Shown in pieces: positions 42,198-49,717 of a stretch of DNA of 61,203 nt (within the stretch, counting starts at the first letter, position 1; every line of letters begins with the position of its first letter). The notes under the pieces are model-generated. The model had not been told where the DNA came from. It made no database searches and saw only the letters and a list, made by a program, of their open reading frames with translations. Location: the NCBI GenBank assembly GCA_027618995.1, contig JAQCGO010000010.1, positions 1 through 61,203 on the forward strand. Direction: 5' to 3'. The position numbers and the translations under genes are program-made. This DNA comes from Pseudomonadota bacterium. Lineage in GTDB: Bacteria > Pseudomonadota > Gammaproteobacteria > Steroidobacterales > Woeseiaceae.

Positions 42198-42637
42198 TGT
42201 TGCACCTCGTAGTCAGCATTGAACGGCGGCAGGCCAACGACCGCGCGATCGCGATTGAGCGTGGCGAGCATTATCGCCTGGATGTCTTCAAGTCGCGAAT
42301 CGCCGTCCAGCACTGCAAGAGCGGGCACGACTTCGGTCAGCTTTCCCGCCGGGTTCCAGCCATTGTCCACCGCCTGTTGCAGATAGCGGAAGGCCTCGTC
42401 CTTGTCGCCGAGCATGGCGTGGTGCAAGGCCATGTTGCCCCAGAAGACAAAGTTATTGACGCCTTGCTCGACCATGCGTTTCATCCAGCGATCGACCAGC
42501 TGCAGCGCCTCCTCGGCGCCGAGGTAATCGACCGGCCGCTCGCCGACGCCGATGACATTCGCACCCGCTGCGTGCAGCGCGCGCACGAACTCGCGCTGGT
42601 TGGCCGGAAAACTCGGTTCGATGAATATCACGTTCAT
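42194..42637 (-). CDS. Fusion of an ATP-grasp N-terminus to a TPR-like tail
   Basis: A 147-residue frame starting at ATG 42637, overlapping the glgA stop (ATGA). Residues 1-40 (MNVIFIEPSFPANQREFVRA, then VIGVGERPVDYLG) match the start of carboxylate-amine ligase-type ATP-grasp proteins. From residue 41 the sequence changes to helical TPR-like repeats (FVFWGNMALHHAMLGDKDEA then FRYLQQAVDNGWNPAGK), as at the end of proteins listing residues or neighbours. The ATP-grasp catalytic domain is absent. I read it as an in-frame deletion fusion of two former genes. It may still be translated, but ligase activity is impossible. Confidence 0.65.
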   Translation of the reverse strand: MNVIFIEPSFPANQREFVRALHAAGANVIGVGERPVDYLGAEEALQLVDRWMKRMVEQGVNNFVFWGNMALHHAMLGDKDEAFRYLQQAVDNGWNPAGKLTEVVPALAVLDGDSRLEDIQAIMLATLNRDRAVVGLPPFNADYEVQQ

Positions 42638-44106
42638 GCCAGGCCGCCCAATTTTCGGAACAGGTCGACGTACTGTGCCCCCTGGCGTTCCCAGGAGAAG
42701 TCCAGTGCCATGCCATTCTGCATGACTTTTTGCCGCAAAGGCTTGTTGGCGTAAAGATCCAGTGCCGAACGCATGCCCCAGCGCAGGCCGTGCTCGTCGT
42801 AATGATCGAACACGATGCCGGTACCCTCGCCGGTGCCCGGGTTGACCAGCTGCACGGTATCGGCCAGCCCGCCGGTTTTGCGCACGATGGGAATCGTGCC
42901 GTACTTGAGGCTGTACATCTGGTTGAGGCCGCAGGGTTCGTACAGCGATGGCATGAGGAACAGGTCGGCACCTGCCTCGATCCAGTGCGCCAGCTTGTTG
43001 TTGTAGCCGTTGTAAAAACACACGCGATCGCGAAACGCCTGCTGCAGGCGGGTAAAGAACTGCTCGTAGCGGGCCTCGCCGTTGCCGAGAATGGCGAGCG
43101 AAAAATCGCGTTCGAGCAGCAAGCCGGGCACTACGTGCTCGACAAGCTCAAGACCTTTTTGTCCGACCAGCCGGCTGACGATGCCGATGAGTGGCTGCGC
43201 TACACCGCCGGTGAGTCCCAGGTCCTGCATCAATGCACGCTTGCAGACAGTCTTGCCGGCCAGGTCGTCGATCGTGTAGTTCGCCGGGATCATCGCATCC
43301 GTGGCCGGATCCCACTCCGTGTAATCGACCCCATTCAGGATACCAATCACCGAGTCGCTGCGCTGGCGCAGCAGCTCATCCAGCCCGACACCGTATTCAG
43401 CGCTCTGAATCTCGCGCGCGTAAGTCGGGCTTACTGTGGTGATCAGGTGCGCGTACAACAGGCCGGTCTTGAGGAAATTGATGCGTCCGGCGGCAAGATC
43501 TGCCTGGTGCAGGTGCCCCGCAGCGCTACCGAGATTCAGGTCATTCAGAATGCTGGCTGGAAAGACGCCCTGGTAGCCGATGTTGTGAATCGTCATCACC
43601 GAGCGGGTGTTCTTGAACAGTTCATCCCAGGCGTAGACGGTGCGCAGGTACATCGGCATCAGCGCCGTATGCCAGTCGTGGCAACTGAAAATGTCCGGCG
43701 CGAAACGCATGCGCTGGCACATTTCAATCGCCGCGCGCGACAACAGGATGAAGCGCAGGTGTTCGTCCTTGTCCTCGGTATAAATGCCGGCCCGCCCGTA
43801 CAACTCGGGACAGCGCAATAGGTAAACCGGCACGTCGGTACCCGGCAGCGTGGTCTTGTCGATCGAGTAAGTCACATCCCACGGGCCGATGCGCATGCCG
43901 ATGTTCTGCAGCTTTGCCACAGGCTTGATCGCCAGCCCCTGCGCCTCGAGTCTCGCATAGCGCGGCATCAGCAGCCGCACATCGTGACCGGCGCGATGCA
44001 GATAGGCCGTCAGCGCCGCAGCGACGTCGGCAAGGCCGCCGGTTTTTGCGAGCGGCGCGACTTCTGCGCTGGCCAGACAGATCTTCAGTTTTTTCCTGCT
44101 AACCAA
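42634..44106 (-). CDS. glgA: Glycogen synthase (ADP-glucose type)
   Basis: A 490-residue GT5 glycosyltransferase that extends alpha-1,4-glucan from ADP-glucose. It has the N-terminal KTGGLADV substrate loop (about residues 21-28), HDWHTAL, IHNIGYQGVFP, NGVDYTEWDP, the GIVSRLVGQKG segment and PSLYEPCGLNQMYSLKYGT near the C-terminus. It is full length. The start is TTG at 44106 unless a later codon is used. It is divergent from an ATP-grasp remnant at 44148 and followed by the ATP-grasp/TPR fusion with a 4 bp overlap. No other glg genes are in the window. Confidence 0.95.
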   Translation of the reverse strand: MVSRKKLKICLASAEVAPLAKTGGLADVAAALTAYLHRAGHDVRLLMPRYARLEAQGLAIKPVAKLQNIGMRIGPWDVTYSIDKTTLPGTDVPVYLLRCPELYGRAGIYTEDKDEHLRFILLSRAAIEMCQRMRFAPDIFSCHDWHTALMPMYLRTVYAWDELFKNTRSVMTIHNIGYQGVFPASILNDLNLGSAAGHLHQADLAAGRINFLKTGLLYAHLITTVSPTYAREIQSAEYGVGLDELLRQRSDSVIGILNGVDYTEWDPATDAMIPANYTIDDLAGKTVCKRALMQDLGLTGGVAQPLIGIVSRLVGQKGLELVEHVVPGLLLERDFSLAILGNGEARYEQFFTRLQQAFRDRVCFYNGYNNKLAHWIEAGADLFLMPSLYEPCGLNQMYSLKYGTIPIVRKTGGLADTVQLVNPGTGEGTGIVFDHYDEHGLRWGMRSALDLYANKPLRQKVMQNGMALDFSWERQGAQYVDLFRKLGGLA

Positions 44107-44147
44107 GGAATGTCCGATGCGGCGAATTGGGGTGTTATTCTAACCCG

Positions 44148-44213
44148 GTGAATGTATTGATCATATCGCCGGGTTATCCGGCGGACATGCCCGAATTCAC
44201 GCGCGGCCTCGCG
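44148..44213 (+). pseudogene. ATP-grasp protein remnant, N-terminal 22 codons
   Basis: From GTG 44148 the DNA reads VNVLIISPGYPADMPEFTRG and LA, the start of an ATP-grasp ligase-like protein. Homology stops at about 44213, where the strand becomes antisense to the C-terminal part of a second ATP-grasp gene. It is divergent from glgA with 41 bp between. Both convergent genes apparently lost their 3' ends in one deletion. Confidence 0.6.
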
Positions 44214-44978
44214 AATCGGGTCGAAGGCGACGCCTGTGATGTCGCGAGGCAACATGACGCACCACTGGATCCAGGCATTCTCGAGCACCTCGAGTGGCGA
44301 TGGCATGTAACACGAGATCGAATGCCACACCGGTTTGCCATCTATCATCACACTGTCAAACGAGTATTCCGTGCCGCGAACAAATTCTTCGAACAACGTC
44401 GGGTTGTCGGCACGCAATGGGTAGCGTTGCAGGTAGTTCGAGAGCGCGGCGCCGTCGTCGAGACGAAATGTGCCCTTGCCGCCCGCGCCGGCCGGTGGCT
44501 TGACCACGAGCGGGAAACCGACCGTTCCGGCAAAAGATTCCGCCGCGCTACGCTCGGCAACCAGCGCATGTCGCGCGCATGGCACACCTGCCTCACGCAA
44601 CACGGTTTTCATCCGTGCCTTGTCACGAAAATTGTGCGCGGCCGCGACGCTCAGGCCCGTAATGCCCAGTTGCTGCCGGGCAACCGCCAGCGGTACCTGT
44701 AATTGTTCGAGTGTCGCCAGCAATCGTGACGCGGGCCCGTGGCGCTGCTGCAGCGCTTAGGCCGCACGCACGATCTGGGCCGGATCGAGTGCATCGTCAA
44801 CGCGCCAGTGCCCCTTGATGCGCTGGCGCAGACCATCGGGCAGGCGTTCGAACGGATCCTGGCTGATGACGGAAAGATCAACGCCATCCAGCTGTGCCGC
44901 ACCAGCGATAAAACGTGTTGTCGCGTCCATGAAAAATGGGGCGGTAAAAATAGCGTGTTGCTTCATCCGCATCATCAT
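44214..44978 (-). pseudogene. ATP-grasp family protein with ochre stop and lost C-terminus
   Basis: The frame from 44978 starts HAIFTAPFFMDATTRFIAGA and continues through VSQDPFERLPDGLRQ and HWRVDDALDPAQIVRAA to TAA at 44757-44759. The same frame resumes with ALQQRHGPASRLLATLEQLQ, RDKARMKTVLREAGVPCARH and the ATP-binding FPLVVKPPAGAGGKGTFR, ending homology at GVAFDPI near 44215. Q is the expected residue at the stop, so CAA to TAA is likely. The C-terminal third is missing at the junction with the convergent remnant, and codons down to 44085 are antisense to it. It is divergent from the ydbH-like gene. Confidence 0.78.
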
Positions 44979-45035
44979 ATCCGTTCCGCTCGCACAGCGC
45001 AGAAGTGTGCTGCTACAGTGCGCATCGTGCGCAGC

Positions 45036-47108
45036 ATGCTAGTCACCGCCATTTCATTGTTCGCCGTATCGTCGCCGGCGATTGCGACACCTTTGAGCGA
45101 ACTGCAGGGCTCTGTGGAGTCGATCGCGGCGGCGTCCTGGCGTATTGATGGGCTCACGTTCGAACTGCAGCTGTCCGAATCCGGACTGGCCGCCACCACA
45201 CGAATCGCGAGTATCCACCTGCTCGAGTCCGGCGAGCGCTTCGACGACATCATCGTCGGCTGCGAACGCGTTGCATTGAGCAACATCGCGATCTCCTGCC
45301 CGGCCGCCACCTTTACCGCGACCCTGCCCGCGATAGGTCAGCAGACGCTGCACGGTTCATTCATCCATACGACCGCTGGTGGCAGCACCGACGTTGTGCT
45401 GACGAACGTCGCGATCGCGGGCGGTACGGCTCGCGTCGAGATCCACGCCAGCGGCGATGATCTGGATGTGCGCTTTGCCAGCGAGCGATTGCAGCTCGAT
45501 GGACTATTCGAGGTTGCCAACGCACTCGGCGTTGATCTCCGCGAATACACGGCGTCCGGCAACACGGCAATGACCGGCCGCCTGCGCGTGCTGGCCAATG
45601 GAAGCACGCATACCGAGCTGGTGACGGACTTCAGCGCTGCGTCGATCGCTAACGAATCCGGCACCATAGCGACGGACAAGCTCGGCGGTCAACTCGAACT
45701 CGATCTTGAAACCGACGGCGATGACGTACGCTTCGACCTGCGACTTCTGAGTAACTCGGGCGAGGCGTATCTCGAGCCGGTCTATGCCAACTTCAGCGAA
45801 CACGCGCTGGTTTTGCACGCCGAAAATGTCAGCAGCAACGATCTCCTGACCTTTACCGTTGCGAGTTTCGAGCTGGAACAGGAATCGCTGGTGCATCTGA
45901 ACGGCGAGGCCACGATTTCACTAGCACAGGATGACCACTCACCGACACGCCTGTCCGGCGCTATCGAGATCACCAATACGGCGGTCAACACCGTGTACAC
46001 GAGCCTGTTGCAGGTCGCCATGGCAGGAACCGCGCTCGGCGATCTGCAAACGGCAGGCACCGTGTCCGGCGCAGTCGTCATTGACGACAACACGCTGAGC
46101 TCTGCCCGGCTGTCGCTGGTGGACCTGGTACTCGATGACCGCCAGGGGCGGTTCGCCGTGTATGGTCTGAATGGCGAAATCGACTGGCCCGGCGCCGCTG
46201 GCGAGGTAGCGTCGGCAAGCATGCTGCGCTGGGACAACGGCTTGGCCTACAGCATTGCGCTTGGCGCCGCGACCGCGGAGTTTCGTCTCGGCGATGACGA
46301 TATCGTTTTGCTGGCACCGCTGCGGCTGCCCACCATGGGCGGTGCGTTGCTGCTCAAGCAACTCGAGATGCATGACTATAGAACACCGGCTGCCAGAGGG
46401 ATTCTGGATGCCGAACTCGAGCCGATCCAGATCGGCCAGCTCGCAGGCGCCTTCGGCTGGCCGGCCTTTTCCGGCACCTTGTCGGGGCGGCTGCCGCTGC
46501 TGCAACTGGCGGACGAAGCCGCAACCATCGGTGGCACTTTGAGCGCGCGCGCATTCGACGGCGATATCGAGCTGTCAAAACTTCGTATCGAACAACCTTT
46601 CGGCCTGGTGCCGCGACTGTATGGTGAGGTGCAGCTGCGCAACCTGGACCTGCAGCTTATTACCGAGGCCTTTTCCTTCGGTCTCATTCAGGGACGGTTA
46701 AGCGGCGACGTGACAGGATTACACATGGAAAACTGGAGTCCGGTCGCCATGGGCATGCATTTCTATACACCGAAGGGTGACAAGTCGCAGCGTCGTATCA
46801 GCCAGCGGGCCGTCGAAGACCTGGCCAGTGTCGGTGGCGGTGGCGCAGCAGCAATCCTGTCAACGGGCATGCTGCGTTTTTTTGAAGTTTTTGCGTACCA
46901 GCGCATCGGCTTGCGTTGCGTGTTAGGCGATGGAATTTGCGTGATGAGCGGCGCAGGAGACGGCCCGAATGGCCAGGGATTTTATATTGTCAAAGGCAGT
47001 GGATTACCGCGAATTGACGTTGTTGGATTTCGCGATCAGGTAAGCTGGGCACGATTGGTTCGGCAACTGGTGGCAATAAGCAATAGCGGCACGCCGACGT
47101 TGAATTAG
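45036..47108 (+). CDS. ydbH: YdbH-like intermembrane phospholipid transport protein
   Basis: A protein of about 690 residues with an N-terminal signal segment (VTAISLFAVSSPAIATP) and a long beta-rich body. It belongs to the AsmA-like YdbH family, which bridges inner and outer membranes for lipid transport together with YnbE and YdbL. The C-terminal GLIQGRLSGDVTGLHMENW and the IDVVGFRDQVSWARLVRQL region are the clearest family markers. Start choice between GTG 45018, GTG 45027 and ATG 45036 is open. An in-frame extension upstream to 44739 is antisense to the ATP-grasp gene and not used. It is followed 17 bp later by the YdbL-like gene; no YnbE lies between. Confidence 0.75.
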   Translation: MLVTAISLFAVSSPAIATPLSELQGSVESIAAASWRIDGLTFELQLSESGLAATTRIASIHLLESGERFDDIIVGCERVALSNIAISCPAATFTATLPAIGQQTLHGSFIHTTAGGSTDVVLTNVAIAGGTARVEIHASGDDLDVRFASERLQLDGLFEVANALGVDLREYTASGNTAMTGRLRVLANGSTHTELVTDFSAASIANESGTIATDKLGGQLELDLETDGDDVRFDLRLLSNSGEAYLEPVYANFSEHALVLHAENVSSNDLLTFTVASFELEQESLVHLNGEATISLAQDDHSPTRLSGAIEITNTAVNTVYTSLLQVAMAGTALGDLQTAGTVSGAVVIDDNTLSSARLSLVDLVLDDRQGRFAVYGLNGEIDWPGAAGEVASASMLRWDNGLAYSIALGAATAEFRLGDDDIVLLAPLRLPTMGGALLLKQLEMHDYRTPAARGILDAELEPIQIGQLAGAFGWPAFSGTLSGRLPLLQLADEAATIGGTLSARAFDGDIELSKLRIEQPFGLVPRLYGEVQLRNLDLQLITEAFSFGLIQGRLSGDVTGLHMENWSPVAMGMHFYTPKGDKSQRRISQRAVEDLASVGGGGAAAILSTGMLRFFEVFAYQRIGLRCVLGDGICVMSGAGDGPNGQGFYIVKGSGLPRIDVVGFRDQVSWARLVRQLVAISNSGTPTLN

Positions 47109-47125
47109 CACTGGAAGTCTGCATT

Positions 47126-47725
47126 ATGAACAAAGTAACGATTTCGATTACGGCACTGCTTGCGGCGTTTGCCGCCGCCTGCGTCACGATCAATGTGTAT
47201 TTTCCTGAAGCTGCGGCCGTTGAGGCGGCTGACCGGATCATCGACAAGGTAATTGGCGACGTTGACAGTGGTGCGTCGCTCGAATCGCCGCGGCCGGCTG
47301 GCCATGAGCCCGTGCTGCTCGCCTTCGCGCGTGGCGTCTCCGGTTTTCTGATCAGCGACGCGAATGCGCAGTCGCAAATTGACTTTGACAAACCGTCGCC
47401 TGAGAAACTCGCGCTCGAAAATTCGCTGGCCGCGCGCTTCCCGTCGCTGAAACCGTACTTTGATTCCGGTGCTATCGGCATCACCGAATCCAGCCTGATC
47501 GAGTTTCGCGATCGCAACCTGGTGCCGTTGAAGGACCGCAACTCGGTTGTGCAACTGGTCAATGCCCAGAACAATGACTGGACGGCTCTGTACGCAGAGA
47601 TTGCGAAGCTGAACGGCCATCCCGAGTGGCAGGACAGCATCCGCCAGACTTTTGCAGAGCGCTGGATCGCAAAGGCGAACAAGGGCTGGTGGTACCGAGA
47701 CGGTGGGACCTGGAAACAAAAATAA
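47126..47725 (+). CDS. ydbL: YdbL family (DUF1318) lipoprotein
   Basis: A 199-residue DUF1318 protein. It has a lipoprotein signal with AAAC (Cys19) directly followed by VTINVYFPEAAAVEAADRII, the family signature. The rest contains ESSLIEFRDRNLVPLKDRN and ends WWYRDGGTWKQK. E. coli YdbL is a shorter non-lipidated periplasmic protein that works with YdbH and a separate lipoprotein YnbE. Here the lipid anchor is on YdbL itself, which could explain the absence of ynbE. Cotranscribed with ydbH; its stop touches the DMT transporter gene (ATAA). Confidence 0.85.
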   Translation: MNKVTISITALLAAFAAACVTINVYFPEAAAVEAADRIIDKVIGDVDSGASLESPRPAGHEPVLLAFARGVSGFLISDANAQSQIDFDKPSPEKLALENSLAARFPSLKPYFDSGAIGITESSLIEFRDRNLVPLKDRNSVVQLVNAQNNDWTALYAEIAKLNGHPEWQDSIRQTFAERWIAKANKGWWYRDGGTWKQK

Positions 47726-47748
47726 GACCGGATCGAATCGCCCTCGGG

Positions 47749-48618
47749 ATGGGGGCCGCGCTGGGCGCGTTCCTGATGTTCACCATCATGAACGTGTTCG
47801 CCAAGCTGTTGAGCGAGAACCACTCGGTTATAGAAATCGCGTTCTACAGAAACCTGATCGCAACCCTGCCGTTTCTGTTTGTTATTTTCGGCCTCGGGCG
47901 ACGCGAGATTCTCGTGCTCCGAAAAAAGTCTGGCCTGGTCATGACACGCGCCGTGCTCGGCACCGTCTCGCTGGTTGGCACCTTCGCCGCATTTTCGATG
48001 TTGCCCATGGCCGACGCGACCGTGCTGCTATTCGCGTCATCCCTGTTCATACCCATACTGAGCGTATTGGTGCTGCACGAAAGCGTCGGCCCCTGGCGCT
48101 GGGCCGCTGTGGTTATCGGATTTGCCGGCGTGCTGATCATGGCGCGCCCGAGCGGTGACGTGTATGCGCTCGGCATTGCGATCGCCCTGGGCGCCGCATT
48201 CCTGCAGGCGATATTGCAAATCATCCTGCGCCACGTTGGCCAGCACGAACGGCCCGAGACGATTACGTTCTACTTTTTCCTGATTGGCACCATCGTGACC
48301 GCATTGCCGCTGCCATTCATTGCTGTCCGCCCAACGGTAGAGGAGATTCCGATGCTGCTGGGCATTGGACTGTCGGGCGCCGCCGCGCAGTGGCTATTTT
48401 CGACCGCGTTTCGCCATGCATCCGCGGCGATCGTCACGGTTTTTAATTACAGCGGCATCATTTGGGCAACGCTGTTCGGTTGGCTGATCTGGAATGACTG
48501 GCCGTTGCCATTGGTATTCGTCGGCGCAACCGTGGTGATCGCGTCAAACATTTTGATCATCTGGCGTGAAAGTCGACGCCGCGATCTTACCGGTGCTGCG
48601 ATACGCGCGAAGCTGTAG
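47749..48618 (+). CDS. DMT superfamily (EamA) transporter
   Basis: An inner-membrane protein of about 289 residues with ten hydrophobic segments and two EamA repeats; GMGAALGAFLMFTIMNVFAK is TM1 and RHASAAIVTVFNYSGIIWAT lies in the second repeat. The in-frame sequence IRPDRIALGM directly before suggests the natural start was nine codons earlier, at 47722, where ATA stands instead of ATG. ATAA overlaps the ydbL stop, so an ancestral ATGA overlap is likely. Translation may now begin at ATA or at ATG 47749. The substrate is unknown. Confidence 0.8.
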   Translation: MGAALGAFLMFTIMNVFAKLLSENHSVIEIAFYRNLIATLPFLFVIFGLGRREILVLRKKSGLVMTRAVLGTVSLVGTFAAFSMLPMADATVLLFASSLFIPILSVLVLHESVGPWRWAAVVIGFAGVLIMARPSGDVYALGIAIALGAAFLQAILQIILRHVGQHERPETITFYFFLIGTIVTALPLPFIAVRPTVEEIPMLLGIGLSGAAAQWLFSTAFRHASAAIVTVFNYSGIIWATLFGWLIWNDWPLPLVFVGATVVIASNILIIWRESRRRDLTGAAIRAKL

Positions 48619-48622
48619 CTAC

Positions 48623-49582
48623 TCAGGGAATCGAAACTGTAGCTACGACGGCCCGATGATCGGACGGCCACGGTGTAACCACGATATCGGCCTCGGGAGA
48701 CTTCTCGCCGACGACAAAAACGGACTCGATCCTGCCGGCGGGCGCGCGCATGAATATATAGTCGATGCGATCGTGATGATCGTCGTTGTCGTCGACAGCT
48801 GTCGTTGGTGTCCAGGTGTAGCCGGGTTTTTCTATTTCGTCCGGGAATACGGCGCGATAGGTATCGACGAAGCCTAACGACTCAAGCCGTAGTGTCGTTG
48901 GATACTGCACCCTGAGCGGATGGCGACCGATCGCTGCGGCACGTTCGGTCCAGTCACGATGCGAGGGCTCATTGAAGTCGCCGGCGACAAACACGGCGTC
49001 GACATCGGCGACAGATGCAAGGTCCTGAAGCAACAACTCAAGTCCGGGTCCGCGCGCTGCTGTCGCGGCCGCAATCGCGGCGTCAGCGGTGTCGAGAAAG
49101 GGCGCGCCATTATAGGGAATACCCAACAGCTGGTATGGCTGGTAGGGGTAGTCGGTGAGATGAATGCCGAACATCGCAACCTGCCGGTCGGCCGCGTTGA
49201 TGACCACGCCGAGATCGTTCGCGGTACTTCCTGTAATCGGATACCTACTCAAAATTGCGTTGGCCCACAATGCTTCGTTCTGTTGTTGCTGATCATAAAA
49301 GGAATAGCCCAGTGCTGCGGCGATTTCCGGCGCCCGGCTCGGCCCCGTGGCAGGACAGACGGCCGTGCACGGATCCGATTCGGCGCGAACTTCGCCCAAC
49401 GCAACGATGTCCGGATTAACGGCTCGAATAACCGCCACAGTTTCATCCATTGTCTTGCCATCGTTGACGCCCGCGCCATAGGTATTGAAGAACATGACTG
49501 TGAGGCGCAGTGGCGGTCGATCACTGTGGCCACCGACGCAGCCACCAAGCAATGCGAAAACCAGGAGGATTCTTGCCAACAT
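48623..49582 (-). CDS. Endonuclease/exonuclease/phosphatase family lipoprotein
   Basis: A 319-residue EEP-fold hydrolase from the start at 49582 (LARILLVFALLGGC lipobox). Motifs: FFNTYGAG near the N-terminus, DIVALGEVRAE (metal-binding Glu), VFVAGDFNEPSHRDW and WPSDHRAVVATV at the C-terminus, the D-H pair that ends the family fold. The envelope location suggests a phosphodiesterase or nuclease scavenging role rather than DNA repair. An in-frame ATG at 49609 adds nine residues and is less likely. It converges with the DMT gene, with only 4 bp between stops. Confidence 0.82.
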   Translation of the reverse strand: MLARILLVFALLGGCVGGHSDRPPLRLTVMFFNTYGAGVNDGKTMDETVAVIRAVNPDIVALGEVRAESDPCTAVCPATGPSRAPEIAAALGYSFYDQQQQNEALWANAILSRYPITGSTANDLGVVINAADRQVAMFGIHLTDYPYQPYQLLGIPYNGAPFLDTADAAIAAATAARGPGLELLLQDLASVADVDAVFVAGDFNEPSHRDWTERAAAIGRHPLRVQYPTTLRLESLGFVDTYRAVFPDEIEKPGYTWTPTTAVDDNDDHHDRIDYIFMRAPAGRIESVFVVGEKSPEADIVVTPWPSDHRAVVATVSIP

Positions 49583-49717
49583 CGTATGCCAGTAATGCCG
49601 CGTCGCCAATTTGGGAGTAGATTATAGGCGGCGAAAGGATTTGGGGGTTAAAAATGACAACAGAAGAAATCAGGGTCACAAATAATCCGGTTTTGACAAG
49701 TATTCTCACGATAGCAG

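Noticed and set aside
44148..44978. Inversion as the cause of the opposite-facing ATP-grasp fragments
   Set aside because: A simple deletion between two convergent genes explains both truncated 3' ends without an inversion.
49521..49709. Short minus-strand frame with a signal-like start (RILVKTGLFVTLISSVVIF)
   Set aside because: It has no ribosome binding site, runs into the endonuclease gene in another frame and matches nothing I recognise. It could be a remnant, but support is too weak to list.
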